From contig CAWBUL010000006.1 in assembly GCA_963791885.1 (NCBI GenBank), positions 1,798,001-1,862,000 on the forward strand: 64,000 nucleotides of DNA. The letters are read 5' to 3'. The notes under the pieces were generated by a model. The model was not told where the DNA came from. It saw only the letters and a program-made list of their open reading frames with translations, and did not search any database. Each line of letters opens with the position of its first letter. The stretch's first letter is position 1. The position numbers were made by a program, and so were the translations under genes. Of this stretch, positions 1-8,184 are shown in pieces. Origin of the DNA: CAVSUZ01 sp963791885. GTDB lineage: Bacteria > Pseudomonadota > Alphaproteobacteria > Acetobacterales > Acetobacteraceae.

Positions 1-2
1 GG

Positions 3-218
3 GAGAGTTACCCGATCCTGCGCTTCTCCGAGGTGCCCGAGATCGAGTGCACGCTGATTGATCATCGCGACGAGCCGTCTCTGGGGATGGGCGAGTGCAC
101 CATCGGTCCGACAGCTGCGGCGATCGGGAATGCGGTCGCGCACGCGCTTGGGGTGAGGGTGCGGGATCTGCCGTTGACGCGGGAGAGGGTGGCGAGCGTT
201 CTGGCGAACTCGGCGTAA
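3..218 (+). CDS. Molybdopterin-binding subunit of a xanthine dehydrogenase-family hydroxylase (C-terminal fragment)
   Basis: Only the last 71 residues lie in the window; the gene enters from the left edge and stops with TAA at 216-218. The fragment has the typical end of the large subunit of molybdenum hydroxylases: a segment reading SEVPEIE, then DEPSLGMGE followed by GPTAAAIGNAV, and a terminal DLPLTRERV. In this family the Gly-x-Gly-Glu stretch includes the glutamate that acts as active-site base beside the Mo cofactor. The substrate (xanthine, aldehyde, CO, isoquinoline) cannot be told from this tail. The family is well recognised here, the subtype is not. Confidence 0.75.
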   Translation, partial: ESYPILRFSEVPEIECTLIDHRDEPSLGMGECTIGPTAAAIGNAVAHALGVRVRDLPLTRERVASVLANSA

Positions 219-291
219 GCCGGCTCGCCGCGATTCCCCGTACGGTCGTCCCCGTTGTAACAGGACGTCACAGTCTCGACATCGGGGAATA

Positions 292-2115
292 ATGGCGAAG
301 CAGGACTATCGAACGTCGCGGCCCAAAGGGACGCGGCGCGGACAGATAGAACGACGCCTGGCGGCGGTTCTTGCGGCTGACATCAGCGGATACAGCGCGT
401 TGATGGAGGCCGACGAAGAAGAGACGCATCGCCTGGTTGCGGCCGACATCACCCGGGTGATGGAAGAGGCGGAGCGGTTCCAGGGTCGCGTCTTTACGTT
501 CGCGGGCGATGGCTTCCTGGCCGAATTCCCCAGCGCGGTCCTTGCTCTGCGCTGCGCCATGCGCATTCAGGCTGGCAGCGCGCGGCGCGCCATCCGGAAT
601 CCCGATCTCCGAAATATTTCATACCGTATCGGGATCCATACGGGTGAAATTATGGTGGTTGGTGACCGCACCGGAGGCAACGCGGTCAACATCGCGGCGC
701 GGCTTGAACAGCTTGCGGAACCAGGAGGGATCCGGATTTCGCGCGCCGTTTATGACCAGGTGAAGGGCATCGTACCGGCCGAGTACGTGCCGCTCGGAGA
801 GCATCGTTTGAAAAACATCCGCGACCTGATTGCTCTGTTCCGTGTGATAACCGGCCGCGGCCCGAATGGTGGTACCGGTGCGACCTTGCCAGAGGGTGTT
901 GGTGCATCGGCCGACTACCGACCATCTCTCGCAGTGCTGCCGTTCCGCACTGCGGGAGAAAATCAAGAAGAAGCATATTTCGCGGAAGGCATGGTTGAGG
1001 ACATCATCAGGTTGCTTGGAGGAATGAGAGACATCGTCGTCGTTTCCCGCACGTCCACCCTGGGCTTTGCCGGACAGATGCCGAATTTACGCCAGGTGGA
1101 GCAACAGCTGAACGTGCAGTACGTTCTGCACGGCAGCGTGCGGCGAAGCGGACAGCAGATTCGCATCGGCGTTGAGCTGGACGATGCTGTCTCACGCGAA
1201 ACCTTATGGGCGGACCGGTTCGACGGCGCACTGGCCGATGTGTTCGAGATGCAGGACGAGATCGCGCTGCGTACGGCCGGCGCCATCGCCCCGCATCTGC
1301 GAGAGCGCCAGGCACGGCGCGCACAGCGCAAGGATCGTAACAGCGTCAACGCCTATGATCTGACCCTGCAAGCCCTCGCTCGGTTGTATCCGCCCGATCG
1401 CGAATCTCTCGCCCACGCCGAAGCGCTGCTGCACCGGGCCATCGCGCTCGATTCCAACTATTCCGCGGCGTTCTCACATCTCGCGTACCTCCATCTTTTC
1501 CGCATCGGTCAGGGACTCTCGACCGACGAGCATGCTGACAGGCTTGCTGCGGCCGAGGCCGCCAGCCGGGCCATCGATCGTGATTCCAGTGATGCGCTTG
1601 CATTGGCAATCCATGGTCAGTTGCGTGGCTATTTGCTCAAGGAGCATGAGGACGCGTTGACCATCATCGACCGTGCGATTGCGATAAGCCCGAGTTGCGC
1701 GCTGGCATGGACGTACAGCAGCTTCACCGCCGGAATTCTCGGTGATTCTCAGGGCGCCATTTCAAGGTCGAGGAACGCGTTGCGCCTGGCGCCAATCGGG
1801 CCCGAGGCCGGGTGCTGGCACGAGCATGCCTATTCCCAGGCCAACTACCTCGCGGGAAACATGGAGGAGGCGATTGCCTGGGGACAGACCGCCGCGCGTC
1901 ATGGCCGGCAGTCGTCCAACCTACGCTGTCTCGCCGCCGCGCTGGTCGCCGCGGAACGATTGGACGAGGCGCGGGAGATCAGCCGCAGGCTGCTTCAGAT
2001 CATCCCAAATTTCACGCTGAAGGCGTATCGCGCCTACACGCCGTTGCGCGGAGAGGTCGCGGACCTGTTCGTCGAACGTTTGCGAACTCGCCGGATTGCC
2101 GGAATGAACGGCTGA
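292..2115 (+). CDS. Class III adenylate/guanylate cyclase with TolB-like and TPR regions
   Basis: A 607-residue protein. Residues about 20-190 form a class III nucleotide cyclase catalytic domain: metal-binding aspartates D30 (in AADISGYS) and D73 (in GDGFLAEF), and the transition-state pair N133 and R137 (NIAAR). Residues about 212-335 resemble the TolB-like domain that often follows such cyclases, starting at SLAVLPF. The remainder, from about residue 345, is helical and TPR-like. No signal peptide or membrane segment is seen, so it should act in the cytosol making a cyclic nucleotide. ATG 292 has GGGG about five bases upstream. The next two genes follow at 25 and 13 bp and could share its transcript. 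Confidence 0.88.
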   Translation: MAKQDYRTSRPKGTRRGQIERRLAAVLAADISGYSALMEADEEETHRLVAADITRVMEEAERFQGRVFTFAGDGFLAEFPSAVLALRCAMRIQAGSARRAIRNPDLRNISYRIGIHTGEIMVVGDRTGGNAVNIAARLEQLAEPGGIRISRAVYDQVKGIVPAEYVPLGEHRLKNIRDLIALFRVITGRGPNGGTGATLPEGVGASADYRPSLAVLPFRTAGENQEEAYFAEGMVEDIIRLLGGMRDIVVVSRTSTLGFAGQMPNLRQVEQQLNVQYVLHGSVRRSGQQIRIGVELDDAVSRETLWADRFDGALADVFEMQDEIALRTAGAIAPHLRERQARRAQRKDRNSVNAYDLTLQALARLYPPDRESLAHAEALLHRAIALDSNYSAAFSHLAYLHLFRIGQGLSTDEHADRLAAAEAASRAIDRDSSDALALAIHGQLRGYLLKEHEDALTIIDRAIAISPSCALAWTYSSFTAGILGDSQGAISRSRNALRLAPIGPEAGCWHEHAYSQANYLAGNMEEAIAWGQTAARHGRQSSNLRCLAAALVAAERLDEAREISRRLLQIIPNFTLKAYRAYTPLRGEVADLFVERLRTRRIAGMNG

Positions 2116-2140
2116 GATCAGCCAACAGGGGGAGGCCAAA

Positions 2141-2998
2141 ATGGCGGGCAATGCAGGAAACGCAGGTAATGCCGGAAACGCCGGGAATGCCGGTGGCGTT
2201 GGTGCGGTCGGCAGCGGCGGCCGTGTTGCCGTTCTGCCGGACCGCGTGGATCTTCCGTTCGTCACGGTTGATGATCCGCCCGGGTATTTCATCGCCAAGC
2301 AGCGGGTTCCGATTAATATCTATCCCGCGAACCGCTGGGCGGCGGAATGGCACGCCTGGTACGCGTTGAGCGAGTACACGGCGACTGCCTGGAATACAAT
2401 TACGCTCACGCCGTGGAATAATACGGCTGCCAGCGTCAAGGCCGAGATCGATTTACTCGTGTTGGCCGCCCAGGATGAGCGTGCCGATGCGTTAGGCGAA
2501 ATCGTGGCGCAGGATCAGCAGTTCGCCGACTATTTCGTGCAACTGCTGACAATGAGTCAGAGCGGCTATCCGAAGACCTGGCTGATGATCAACATCGCCA
2601 GCATCGTCGCGACATTCACGGTACTGCACTTCAAGAACGGCGTCTCCGGACCAGGTGGGTATCAGCCGCGGCCTCGCCCCTCTCATATATGTCCCGCCCT
2701 GCTGCCGGCCGTGGCCATTCCCGGCCATCCTTCTTATCCGAGCGGCCATTCTACCGAGGCGCATCTGATCGCCCTGGTGATCAATGACGTGCTGACAGGA
2801 AGCGTTCAAAGCGCGGCAATGGCCATCGACGCGTGGGCACTTGCCGATCGGATCGCGCGCAACCGGGAAATTGCCGGCCTGCACTACCCATCCGATTCGG
2901 CCGCCGGTGTCGAACTTGCGGGGAAGATCCTTCCGTACATGCAGCTGATGCCGATCTATCAGGCGACACTTCCCCTCGCCCAGGGCGAATGGACATAA
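2141..2998 (+). CDS. PAP2 / vanadium haloperoxidase-like phosphatase with N-terminal Gly-Asn-Ala repeats
   Basis: A 285-residue protein with the PAP2-type acid phosphatase / haloperoxidase signature: an RPRPSH segment, PSGH at residues 200-203 (proposed acid-base histidine H203), and R242-x5-H248-x3-D252, where H248 is the expected phospho- or vanadate-binding nucleophile. The first 18 residues are five consecutive Gly-Asn-Ala triplets, encoded by a nine-base-like repeat. There is no signal peptide and no convincing membrane helix, unlike membrane PAP2 phosphatases. It starts 25 bp after the cyclase gene and precedes a peptidase-like gene by 13 bp, suggesting one operon. Whether it is a phosphatase or a haloperoxidase cannot be decided from the motifs. 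Confidence 0.78.
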   Translation: MAGNAGNAGNAGNAGNAGGVGAVGSGGRVAVLPDRVDLPFVTVDDPPGYFIAKQRVPINIYPANRWAAEWHAWYALSEYTATAWNTITLTPWNNTAASVKAEIDLLVLAAQDERADALGEIVAQDQQFADYFVQLLTMSQSGYPKTWLMINIASIVATFTVLHFKNGVSGPGGYQPRPRPSHICPALLPAVAIPGHPSYPSGHSTEAHLIALVINDVLTGSVQSAAMAIDAWALADRIARNREIAGLHYPSDSAAGVELAGKILPYMQLMPIYQATLPLAQGEWT

Positions 2999-3011
2999 GC
3001 GGGAGAGTACC

Positions 3012-3977
3012 ATGCCGGACCCAGCGCCTAAATCGGTCAGTATCCCGCGGGAGCCTGATCCGAATCTGAACCCCGACCTCCACGCTGCCTGGAGGCGGAT
3101 GTTCAAAACGTCGTTCGTCTGGATCACTCCTGAATTCGAGCAGCTTCCAGTCGAGCGGCTGCGCATATCGACGATTGCCAGCTTCATATTCTCCAGCACG
3201 CGCGTTGAAAGCAGCCGCAACTGGTGCGGGCCTGAAATCGCGGCGCACGGGGGCAAGCAGTTTGTGCAAATTTATGGCGAGTGGGTTGTCCCCACCGTCG
3301 GACTCCCCCCGCCGCAGAACCGAGGATCTGGGCCTGGGCCGCATGAGTACAAGAGCGCAGCCTGGGTCGGACTAGATGGAGACCGGCGGTATCTGAACTC
3401 CTCTCTGCCGCAGGTCGGAACGGGCCACGACCTCATCGACGGGCCAACGGGTCAGACGACCCAGTATTATCCGTGGGTTCAATGGTGGGCCCGCGATCAG
3501 GTCGCGCTGAACTACAGACGCATCACGAACATCACCGTTCAGCCCGGCATGCGTGTGATGGGGCTGGTCTGGGCTTTCAGCCCCACGGAGGTGTTCATTT
3601 ATTTCCGGAACTTCGCGCCGCTGAACCAAATGGTTGGCATCATCCGGGCTGCTCCGCAGGTGCAACGCACGCCCATTTTGAGGCTGACGCCTACGGTTTC
3701 GGGCGCGACCGCCGAATGGCTCGTGGAACGACCGACGCTGTTGAACAGCACGACCGAGCTGGAGCTGTTCCCCGACTACACCCGGGTGGATTTCGACAAT
3801 TGCGTCGCGGGCACGGCCTCGGAACCCGGTCCCGCAACCGGACAGCAAACCATCGCGACCCCGCGGTGGAAGCGGATGTATCAGGTGCCAGATGGGGCAC
3901 CGTCGCGCACCGAAATCATCTCCATGGCTCATCGGGTCAGCGACACCGCATTCTATGCAGACTACGGCGGGTTCTGA
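3012..3977 (+). CDS. Eqolisin-like glutamic peptidase (family G1)
   Basis: A 321-residue protein with the landmarks of family G1 glutamic peptidases: NWCGPEI near the start, GEWVVPTV, AAWVGLDGD, then Q134 in LPQVGTG and E239 in AEWLVERPT. In the fungal enzymes a glutamine and a glutamate in these two contexts form the catalytic dyad, and both are present here. Known eqolisins are secreted acid peptidases, yet this protein has no signal peptide, only a proline-rich polar N-terminus. ATG 3012 has GGGAGAG five bases upstream. The gene sits just behind the cyclase and PAP2-like genes. The dyad supports the family; activity is inference. Confidence 0.7.
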   Translation: MPDPAPKSVSIPREPDPNLNPDLHAAWRRMFKTSFVWITPEFEQLPVERLRISTIASFIFSSTRVESSRNWCGPEIAAHGGKQFVQIYGEWVVPTVGLPPPQNRGSGPGPHEYKSAAWVGLDGDRRYLNSSLPQVGTGHDLIDGPTGQTTQYYPWVQWWARDQVALNYRRITNITVQPGMRVMGLVWAFSPTEVFIYFRNFAPLNQMVGIIRAAPQVQRTPILRLTPTVSGATAEWLVERPTLLNSTTELELFPDYTRVDFDNCVAGTASEPGPATGQQTIATPRWKRMYQVPDGAPSRTEIISMAHRVSDTAFYADYGGF

Positions 3978-4075
3978 TCGCTGAACTCCGTGGGACGGAC
4001 CAGGCGCCCTGCAGCAATCCCGCCGTGCTCTCCGCCCATGCCGGCCCCTCCTGCTCGCATACGGGCTGACGGCCG

Positions 4076-4639
4076 TCAGGCGGCTGTGTCGGCCCGTGTG
4101 TCCGCGGCAGATTTCGCGACCACCACCATGGCAGGCCGGAGCAGGCGGCCATTGAGGGTCCAGGCGGGGGTCCAGGCCTGCGTAACGGTGCCAGGCGGGT
4201 GGGTGCCAGAAGGGTCTTCAGCCATCGCCTGGTGAAGGTTGGGATCGAAGGGCTTGCCGGTCGGGTCTTCGCGCCGGATACCATTGCGTTCGAGCACACC
4301 GAGAAAGCTGCGCTCGATCCCATCCAGGCCGTCGCGCAGCCGGGTGACGATCTCGGGCTCGCCAGGCTGAGGCCTGGGCAGGCTATCGAGGCCGCGCTGA
4401 ATGTTCTCCGCGGCTTCCACAACGTCAGCGGCGAATTTCTGCACCGCGTATTGGCGTGTTTCGTCCACCTCGCGTCGGGAGCGGGCGCGGACATTGGCGG
4501 TTTCCGCCTCGGCCCGCACCCAGCGGTCCTTCATCTCCGCGAGTTCGGATTCAAGCTGGGCAATGCGCGCGGTGGCGGCCTGCATCAGTTCCTCGGGTGT
4601 GGCGGGATCGCCCGGCTGCTGTTCGGTTTCGTTTTCCAT
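4076..4639 (-). CDS. grpE: GrpE nucleotide exchange factor
   Basis: A 187-residue GrpE, which releases ADP from DnaK in the Hsp70 cycle. The N-terminal half is a long charged coiled coil (from ARIAQLESELAEMKDRW), and the C-terminal half has the beta domain with GKPFDPNLHQAM and a terminal segment around GRLLRPAMVVV, both hallmarks of the family. Start ATG is taken at 4639 because the reading frame upstream overlaps hrcA without homology. It lies 38 bp downstream of hrcA on the same strand and is probably cotranscribed. dnaK and dnaJ are not next to it; the neighbouring gene is convergent. Confidence 0.95.
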   Translation of the reverse strand: MENETEQQPGDPATPEELMQAATARIAQLESELAEMKDRWVRAEAETANVRARSRREVDETRQYAVQKFAADVVEAAENIQRGLDSLPRPQPGEPEIVTRLRDGLDGIERSFLGVLERNGIRREDPTGKPFDPNLHQAMAEDPSGTHPPGTVTQAWTPAWTLNGRLLRPAMVVVAKSAADTRADTAA

Positions 4640-4677
4640 GGGCGGTTCAGTTAGGGCGCGGAAGGGTTTGCGACAAG

Positions 4678-5766
4678 TTATCCGAGCAACCGGCCGATGA
4701 CCCGTGCCGTGTAGTCCACCACGGGGATGATACGGCGGTAGTTGATTCGGGTGGGGCCGATCACGCCGAGGGCGCCAACGATCCGGCCGGCATCGTTGCG
4801 CGCGGGCGCGACAACCATCGAGACGCCCGAGGCGTCGAACAGGCCGCTCTCGGCGCCGATGAAGATGCGGACGCCGTCCGACGTTTCGGCGAGTTCGAGC
4901 AGGCGGAGCATGGTCTCCTGGGCTTCCAGCCGGTCGAACAGAGACTGGATTGTTGTAAGGCGCTCGATCTGCGTGACATCGGAAAGCAGACGTCCCTGGC
5001 CACGGACGATCAGGCTGCCGCCACGGCCCTCGGAGGTCCAAGTGGCGAGGCCGGCCTCCACGATGGAGGCGGACAGCGCATCGAGTTCGGTGCGGTTGGC
5101 GGCGATCTCCTCGGCGACGATGCGGCGCAGGTCGGCCAGGGGACGACCGGCGATGCGCGCGTTGAGGTAGTTGCCGGCCTGCTGAAGCGCGCTGGGCGGC
5201 AGGCCTGGAGGTGTGTCGATGACGCGGTTTTCCACATGGCCGTCCGCGTTCACGAGTACAACGAGGGCACGGCCGGAACCGAGGGGCACGAACTCGATGT
5301 GCTTGAGCGGCCCTTCGTTCTTGGGGGCGAGGACCAGGCCGGCGGCGGCTGACAGACCCGACAGGAGGGAACTGGCTTCGGCGAGGGTTTCCTCCAGGCT
5401 GCGGCCAGACGCGGCGAGGGCGGCGGAGATGGACTCCTGATCCTCCTCGCTCAGTTCGCCGAAGTGCAGCAGGCCATCTACGAACAGCCGAAGACCTTGG
5501 TCCGTGGGCAAGCGGCCGGCGGAGGTATGGGGGGCATAGAGCAGGCCGGCATCCGTCATATCGGCCATGACGTTGCGGATGGTGGCCGGCGAGAGATTCA
5601 TGGGGAGGCGACGGGACAGTGTGCGGCTGCCGACGGGTTCACCGGTTTCGACGTAGGACTCGACAATCTCGCGCAAGACGGCCGCGGAGCGGGAGTCGAG
5701 ACCCGGCGGCAGGGTGCCGGGCGGCCGGCCAAAGACACGGGTGGGCGGATTGAGCGCCTTGTTCAT
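4678..5766 (-). CDS. hrcA: HrcA heat-inducible transcription repressor
   Basis: A 362-residue HrcA. The N-terminal winged-helix region has the conserved EPVGSRTLSRRL and LSPATIRNVMADM segments, followed by TSAGRLPTDQGLR, and the C-terminal dimerisation domain ends at INYRRIIPVVDYTA. HrcA normally represses groESL and dnaK operons by binding CIRCE inverted repeats. No CIRCE sequence is visible in the short region upstream of this gene, so autoregulation through a nearby CIRCE is not supported. The hrcA-grpE pair beside rph-rdgB is a common alphaproteobacterial arrangement. ATG 5766 gives the usual family length. Confidence 0.95.
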   Translation of the reverse strand: MNKALNPPTRVFGRPPGTLPPGLDSRSAAVLREIVESYVETGEPVGSRTLSRRLPMNLSPATIRNVMADMTDAGLLYAPHTSAGRLPTDQGLRLFVDGLLHFGELSEEDQESISAALAASGRSLEETLAEASSLLSGLSAAAGLVLAPKNEGPLKHIEFVPLGSGRALVVLVNADGHVENRVIDTPPGLPPSALQQAGNYLNARIAGRPLADLRRIVAEEIAANRTELDALSASIVEAGLATWTSEGRGGSLIVRGQGRLLSDVTQIERLTTIQSLFDRLEAQETMLRLLELAETSDGVRIFIGAESGLFDASGVSMVVAPARNDAGRIVGALGVIGPTRINYRRIIPVVDYTARVIGRLLG

Positions 5767-5806
5767 CTGATTTCGAAAACGACCGTAGAAACCTGGTGCT
5801 TTCGGG

Positions 5807-6253
5807 TCAAACCTTCTTCGCCATGTCAACGATTGTGAAGCCCGGGCGATCCGGATGGGTGCGGCGGCCCGTCTCCTGATAGCCCTTTGTCCTGTACATA
5901 GCGATGTTCTTCTCCATGCGGGCGTTGGTGTAGAGCCGGAGATCCCCCAGCTCCCATTCGCGGGCCTTGTCTTCGGCGAAGCACAGGAGGCGCCCGCCGA
6001 GATGCTCGCCCTGCCGATCGGGTGCGACAGCGACACTGTAGATCATGGCGTAGTTGGGGTGACGCTCCAGCACAATCAGTCCGGCGAGGCCGCGCTCATC
6101 CGCCAGCAGCCAAACGCCGCCGGCTTCGATACGGGGCGCGTAGTTCTCGGTGACCGGCAGAGGTGGCGAGCCGAGCATGGCGGTGTATGGCGCGTAGGCG
6201 GCGACAGTGAGTTCGGTAACGGCCTTCAGGTCGCTCGGGCCGGCGAGGCGCAT
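5807..6253 (-). CDS. GNAT-family N-acetyltransferase
   Basis: A 148-residue single-domain GNAT protein. The acetyl-CoA binding motif A is seen as VAVAPDRQGEHLGGRLL, followed by a C-terminal motif B with TNARMEKNIAMYRTKGY. These fix the fold but not the acceptor. The ATG at 6253 starts directly before the conserved MRLAGPSDL; an ATG at 6292 would add 13 unrelated residues. It sits between hrcA (same strand, 40 bp downstream) and the divergent rph, with about 56 bp of shared upstream DNA. Confidence 0.82.
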   Translation of the reverse strand: MRLAGPSDLKAVTELTVAAYAPYTAMLGSPPLPVTENYAPRIEAGGVWLLADERGLAGLIVLERHPNYAMIYSVAVAPDRQGEHLGGRLLCFAEDKAREWELGDLRLYTNARMEKNIAMYRTKGYQETGRRTHPDRPGFTIVDMAKKV

Positions 6254-6309
6254 CGGGTTTGCTCTCCGGTGGGGTTGGATGGGCGTCGGCATCGTGACAT
6301 CTCTGGCGG

Positions 6310-7035
6310 ATGATCGCACGCCAATCCGGCCGTGAAGCGGCCGCGCTTCGTCCTGTTTCGCTGACCACGGGGTTTGCCCGGCATGCGGAGGGATCGTGCC
6401 TGATCAAAATGGGGGGCACGGAGGTGCTGTGCGCGGCAAGCGCGGAGCCGCGAGTGCCGCCATTTCTGCGCAACTCCGGGCAGGGCTGGGTGACGGCCGA
6501 ATACGGCATGCTGCCGCGGGCGACGCATACGCGGGGGGATCGCGAGGCGGCACGCGGCAAACAGTCGGGACGGACGCAGGAGATCCAGCGGCTGATCGGG
6601 CGGAGCCTGCGGGCCGTAGTGGACCGCACGAAGATGGGCGAGATGACCATCACGCTCGATTGCGACGTGCTGAACGCGGATGGCGGGACACGCTGCGCGT
6701 CGATCACCGGGGCGTGGGTGGCGCTGGCGCTGGCGTTCCGCAAGCTGCGGGCAGCAAACGTGCTGGGGACTGATCCTCTGGTGGGGCAGGTGGCGGCGGT
6801 GTCGTGCGGGATCGTCGAGGGCGCGGCGGTGCTGGACCTGGATTATGCGGAGGATTCGTCAGCGGAGGCGGACGCGAATTTCGTGCTGACGGATGCGGGC
6901 GGGATTGTCGAGGTGCAAGCGACGGCCGAGCGCAGTGCGTTTGACCAGACGATGCTGGGGCAGTTGATGGAGCTGGCTCGGGCAGGGACGGCTGAACTGT
7001 TCGCGGCTCAGCGCTCGGCACTGGAAGCGGCATAA
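6310..7035 (+). CDS. rph: RNase PH
   Basis: A 241-residue phosphorolytic 3'-5' exoribonuclease that trims the 3' ends of tRNA precursors. Conserved segments include SGREAAALRPVSL at the N-terminus, GWVTAEYGMLPRATH, a GKQSGRTQEIQRLIGRSLR block that contributes to phosphate and RNA binding, and DCDVLNADGGTR. Length matches the family. The stop TAA at 7033-7035 directly abuts the start of rdgB at 7036, a tight translational arrangement that argues for one operon. Confidence 0.96.
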   Translation: MIARQSGREAAALRPVSLTTGFARHAEGSCLIKMGGTEVLCAASAEPRVPPFLRNSGQGWVTAEYGMLPRATHTRGDREAARGKQSGRTQEIQRLIGRSLRAVVDRTKMGEMTITLDCDVLNADGGTRCASITGAWVALALAFRKLRAANVLGTDPLVGQVAAVSCGIVEGAAVLDLDYAEDSSAEADANFVLTDAGGIVEVQATAERSAFDQTMLGQLMELARAGTAELFAAQRSALEAA

Positions 7036-7644
7036 ATGCCCTGCCGGCTGGCGCGGGGGACAAGGCTGGTTCTGGCGAGCCACAATCCGGGCAAGCTGCG
7101 GGAGATCGATGATCTGGTGCGACCGTTCGGGCTTGAGGTCGTCTCGGCCGGCGCATTGGGCTTTCCGGAGCCCAAGGAAAATGCACCCGATTTTGGGGGC
7201 AACGCGCGCATCAAGGTGCTGGCGGCGGTGCGGGCGAGCGGATGGCCGGCGCTCGCCGATGATTCAGGATTCTGCGTGGCGGCGTTGGGCGGGGCTCCAG
7301 GCGTCTATTCCGCGCGCTGGGCGGGTCCAGGAAAGGATTTCGGCCCGGCGATGGAGCGGGTGAACGCCATGCTGGGTGATGCGGCCGACCGGCGGGCGTG
7401 GTTCGTCGCGGCGCTGTGTCTGGGGTGGCCGGATGGGAAAACGGCGACGTTCCTGGGGCGGGTTGATGGACGCGTGGTTTGGCCGCCGCGTGGGGATCGC
7501 GGGTTCGGCTACGATCCGATCTTCCAGCCCGATGGTCAGACGCTGACGTTCGGGGAGATGCTGCCGGAACAGAAGCATCCGGTGAGTCACCGGGCGCGCG
7601 CATTCGCGCAGTTACAGGCGGCGTGCCTGCCGTTAAAAACGTAA
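7036..7644 (+). CDS. rdgB: RdgB/HAM1 non-canonical purine NTP pyrophosphatase
   Basis: A 202-residue enzyme that hydrolyses dITP and XTP to monophosphates and so keeps deaminated purines out of DNA and RNA. The substrate-binding SHNPGK motif is near the N-terminus, LADDSGFCV in the middle holds the catalytic aspartates, and GFGYDPIF near the C-terminus completes the family signature. It begins on the base after the rph stop. In many alphaproteobacteria hemW follows; here an aminoacyl-tRNA editing gene follows instead. Confidence 0.96.
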   Translation: MPCRLARGTRLVLASHNPGKLREIDDLVRPFGLEVVSAGALGFPEPKENAPDFGGNARIKVLAAVRASGWPALADDSGFCVAALGGAPGVYSARWAGPGKDFGPAMERVNAMLGDAADRRAWFVAALCLGWPDGKTATFLGRVDGRVVWPPRGDRGFGYDPIFQPDGQTLTFGEMLPEQKHPVSHRARAFAQLQAACLPLKT

Positions 7645-7659
7645 GTACCGAAGATCCCG

Positions 7660-8169
7660 ATGCCAGCAACGCCCGCCGAGCTTTTTGCACTATTCGATGA
7701 GTTACGCATCGGACACACGACGATTGAACATCCGCCGTTCTTCATGGTCGAAGAAGGCCGGCCGTGGCATGACAAGATCCCCGGCCTGCACTGCAAGAAC
7801 CTGTTCATCAAAGACCGCAAAGGCGGCATCTGGCTGGTGGTAATGCCGGCCGACAAGCGCGCCGATCTCGGGCGGTTGGAGAAGCTGGTGGGAGCACCGC
7901 GATTCTCTTTCGCCCGGCCCGACGTGCTGCAAGAAGTGCTCGGGCTGACGCCCGGTTCGGTGACACCGTTCGGATTGATCAATGACGAGCAACGCCGCGT
8001 CACCGTGATTCTTGACGAGGAGATGCTCGAGAGCGAGTGGATGAACGTGCATCCGTTGCACAACGCCGCTTCGACCACCATCCGCTCGGCGGACCTTCTG
8101 CGGTTCGTGCGTGCGCTCGGTTATGAACCAATCGTCGTGCGGTTGCCGGGTGCGTCAGAGAACGCATAG
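7660..8169 (+). CDS. YbaK/ProX-type aminoacyl-tRNA deacylase
   Basis: A 169-residue protein of the free-standing prolyl-tRNA synthetase editing (INS-like) superfamily. It carries GLHCKNLFIKDRKGG, which includes the invariant lysine pair region, LGLTPGSVTPFGLIND and the C-terminal HPLHNAASTTI. Such proteins clear mischarged tRNA, in the ProX subgroup Ala-tRNA(Pro), in the cytosol. Family membership is clear; the tRNA substrate is inferred. It lies 15 bp downstream of rdgB and is convergent with the following dehydrogenase gene, 15 bp away. Confidence 0.9.
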   Translation: MPATPAELFALFDELRIGHTTIEHPPFFMVEEGRPWHDKIPGLHCKNLFIKDRKGGIWLVVMPADKRADLGRLEKLVGAPRFSFARPDVLQEVLGLTPGSVTPFGLINDEQRRVTVILDEEMLESEWMNVHPLHNAASTTIRSADLLRFVRALGYEPIVVRLPGASENA

Positions 8170-8184
8170 GCGCCCGGTCTGAGG

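Noticed and set aside
292..3977. CBASS-type antiphage system around the cyclase
   Set aside because: The cyclase is a class III adenylate/guanylate type, not a CD-NTase, and no E1/E2, HORMA or typical effector gene is adjacent.
4640..5041. N-terminal extension of GrpE by 134 residues
   Set aside because: The extension lies inside hrcA in another frame and is arginine/proline-rich without homology; the ATG at 4639 gives a normal GrpE.
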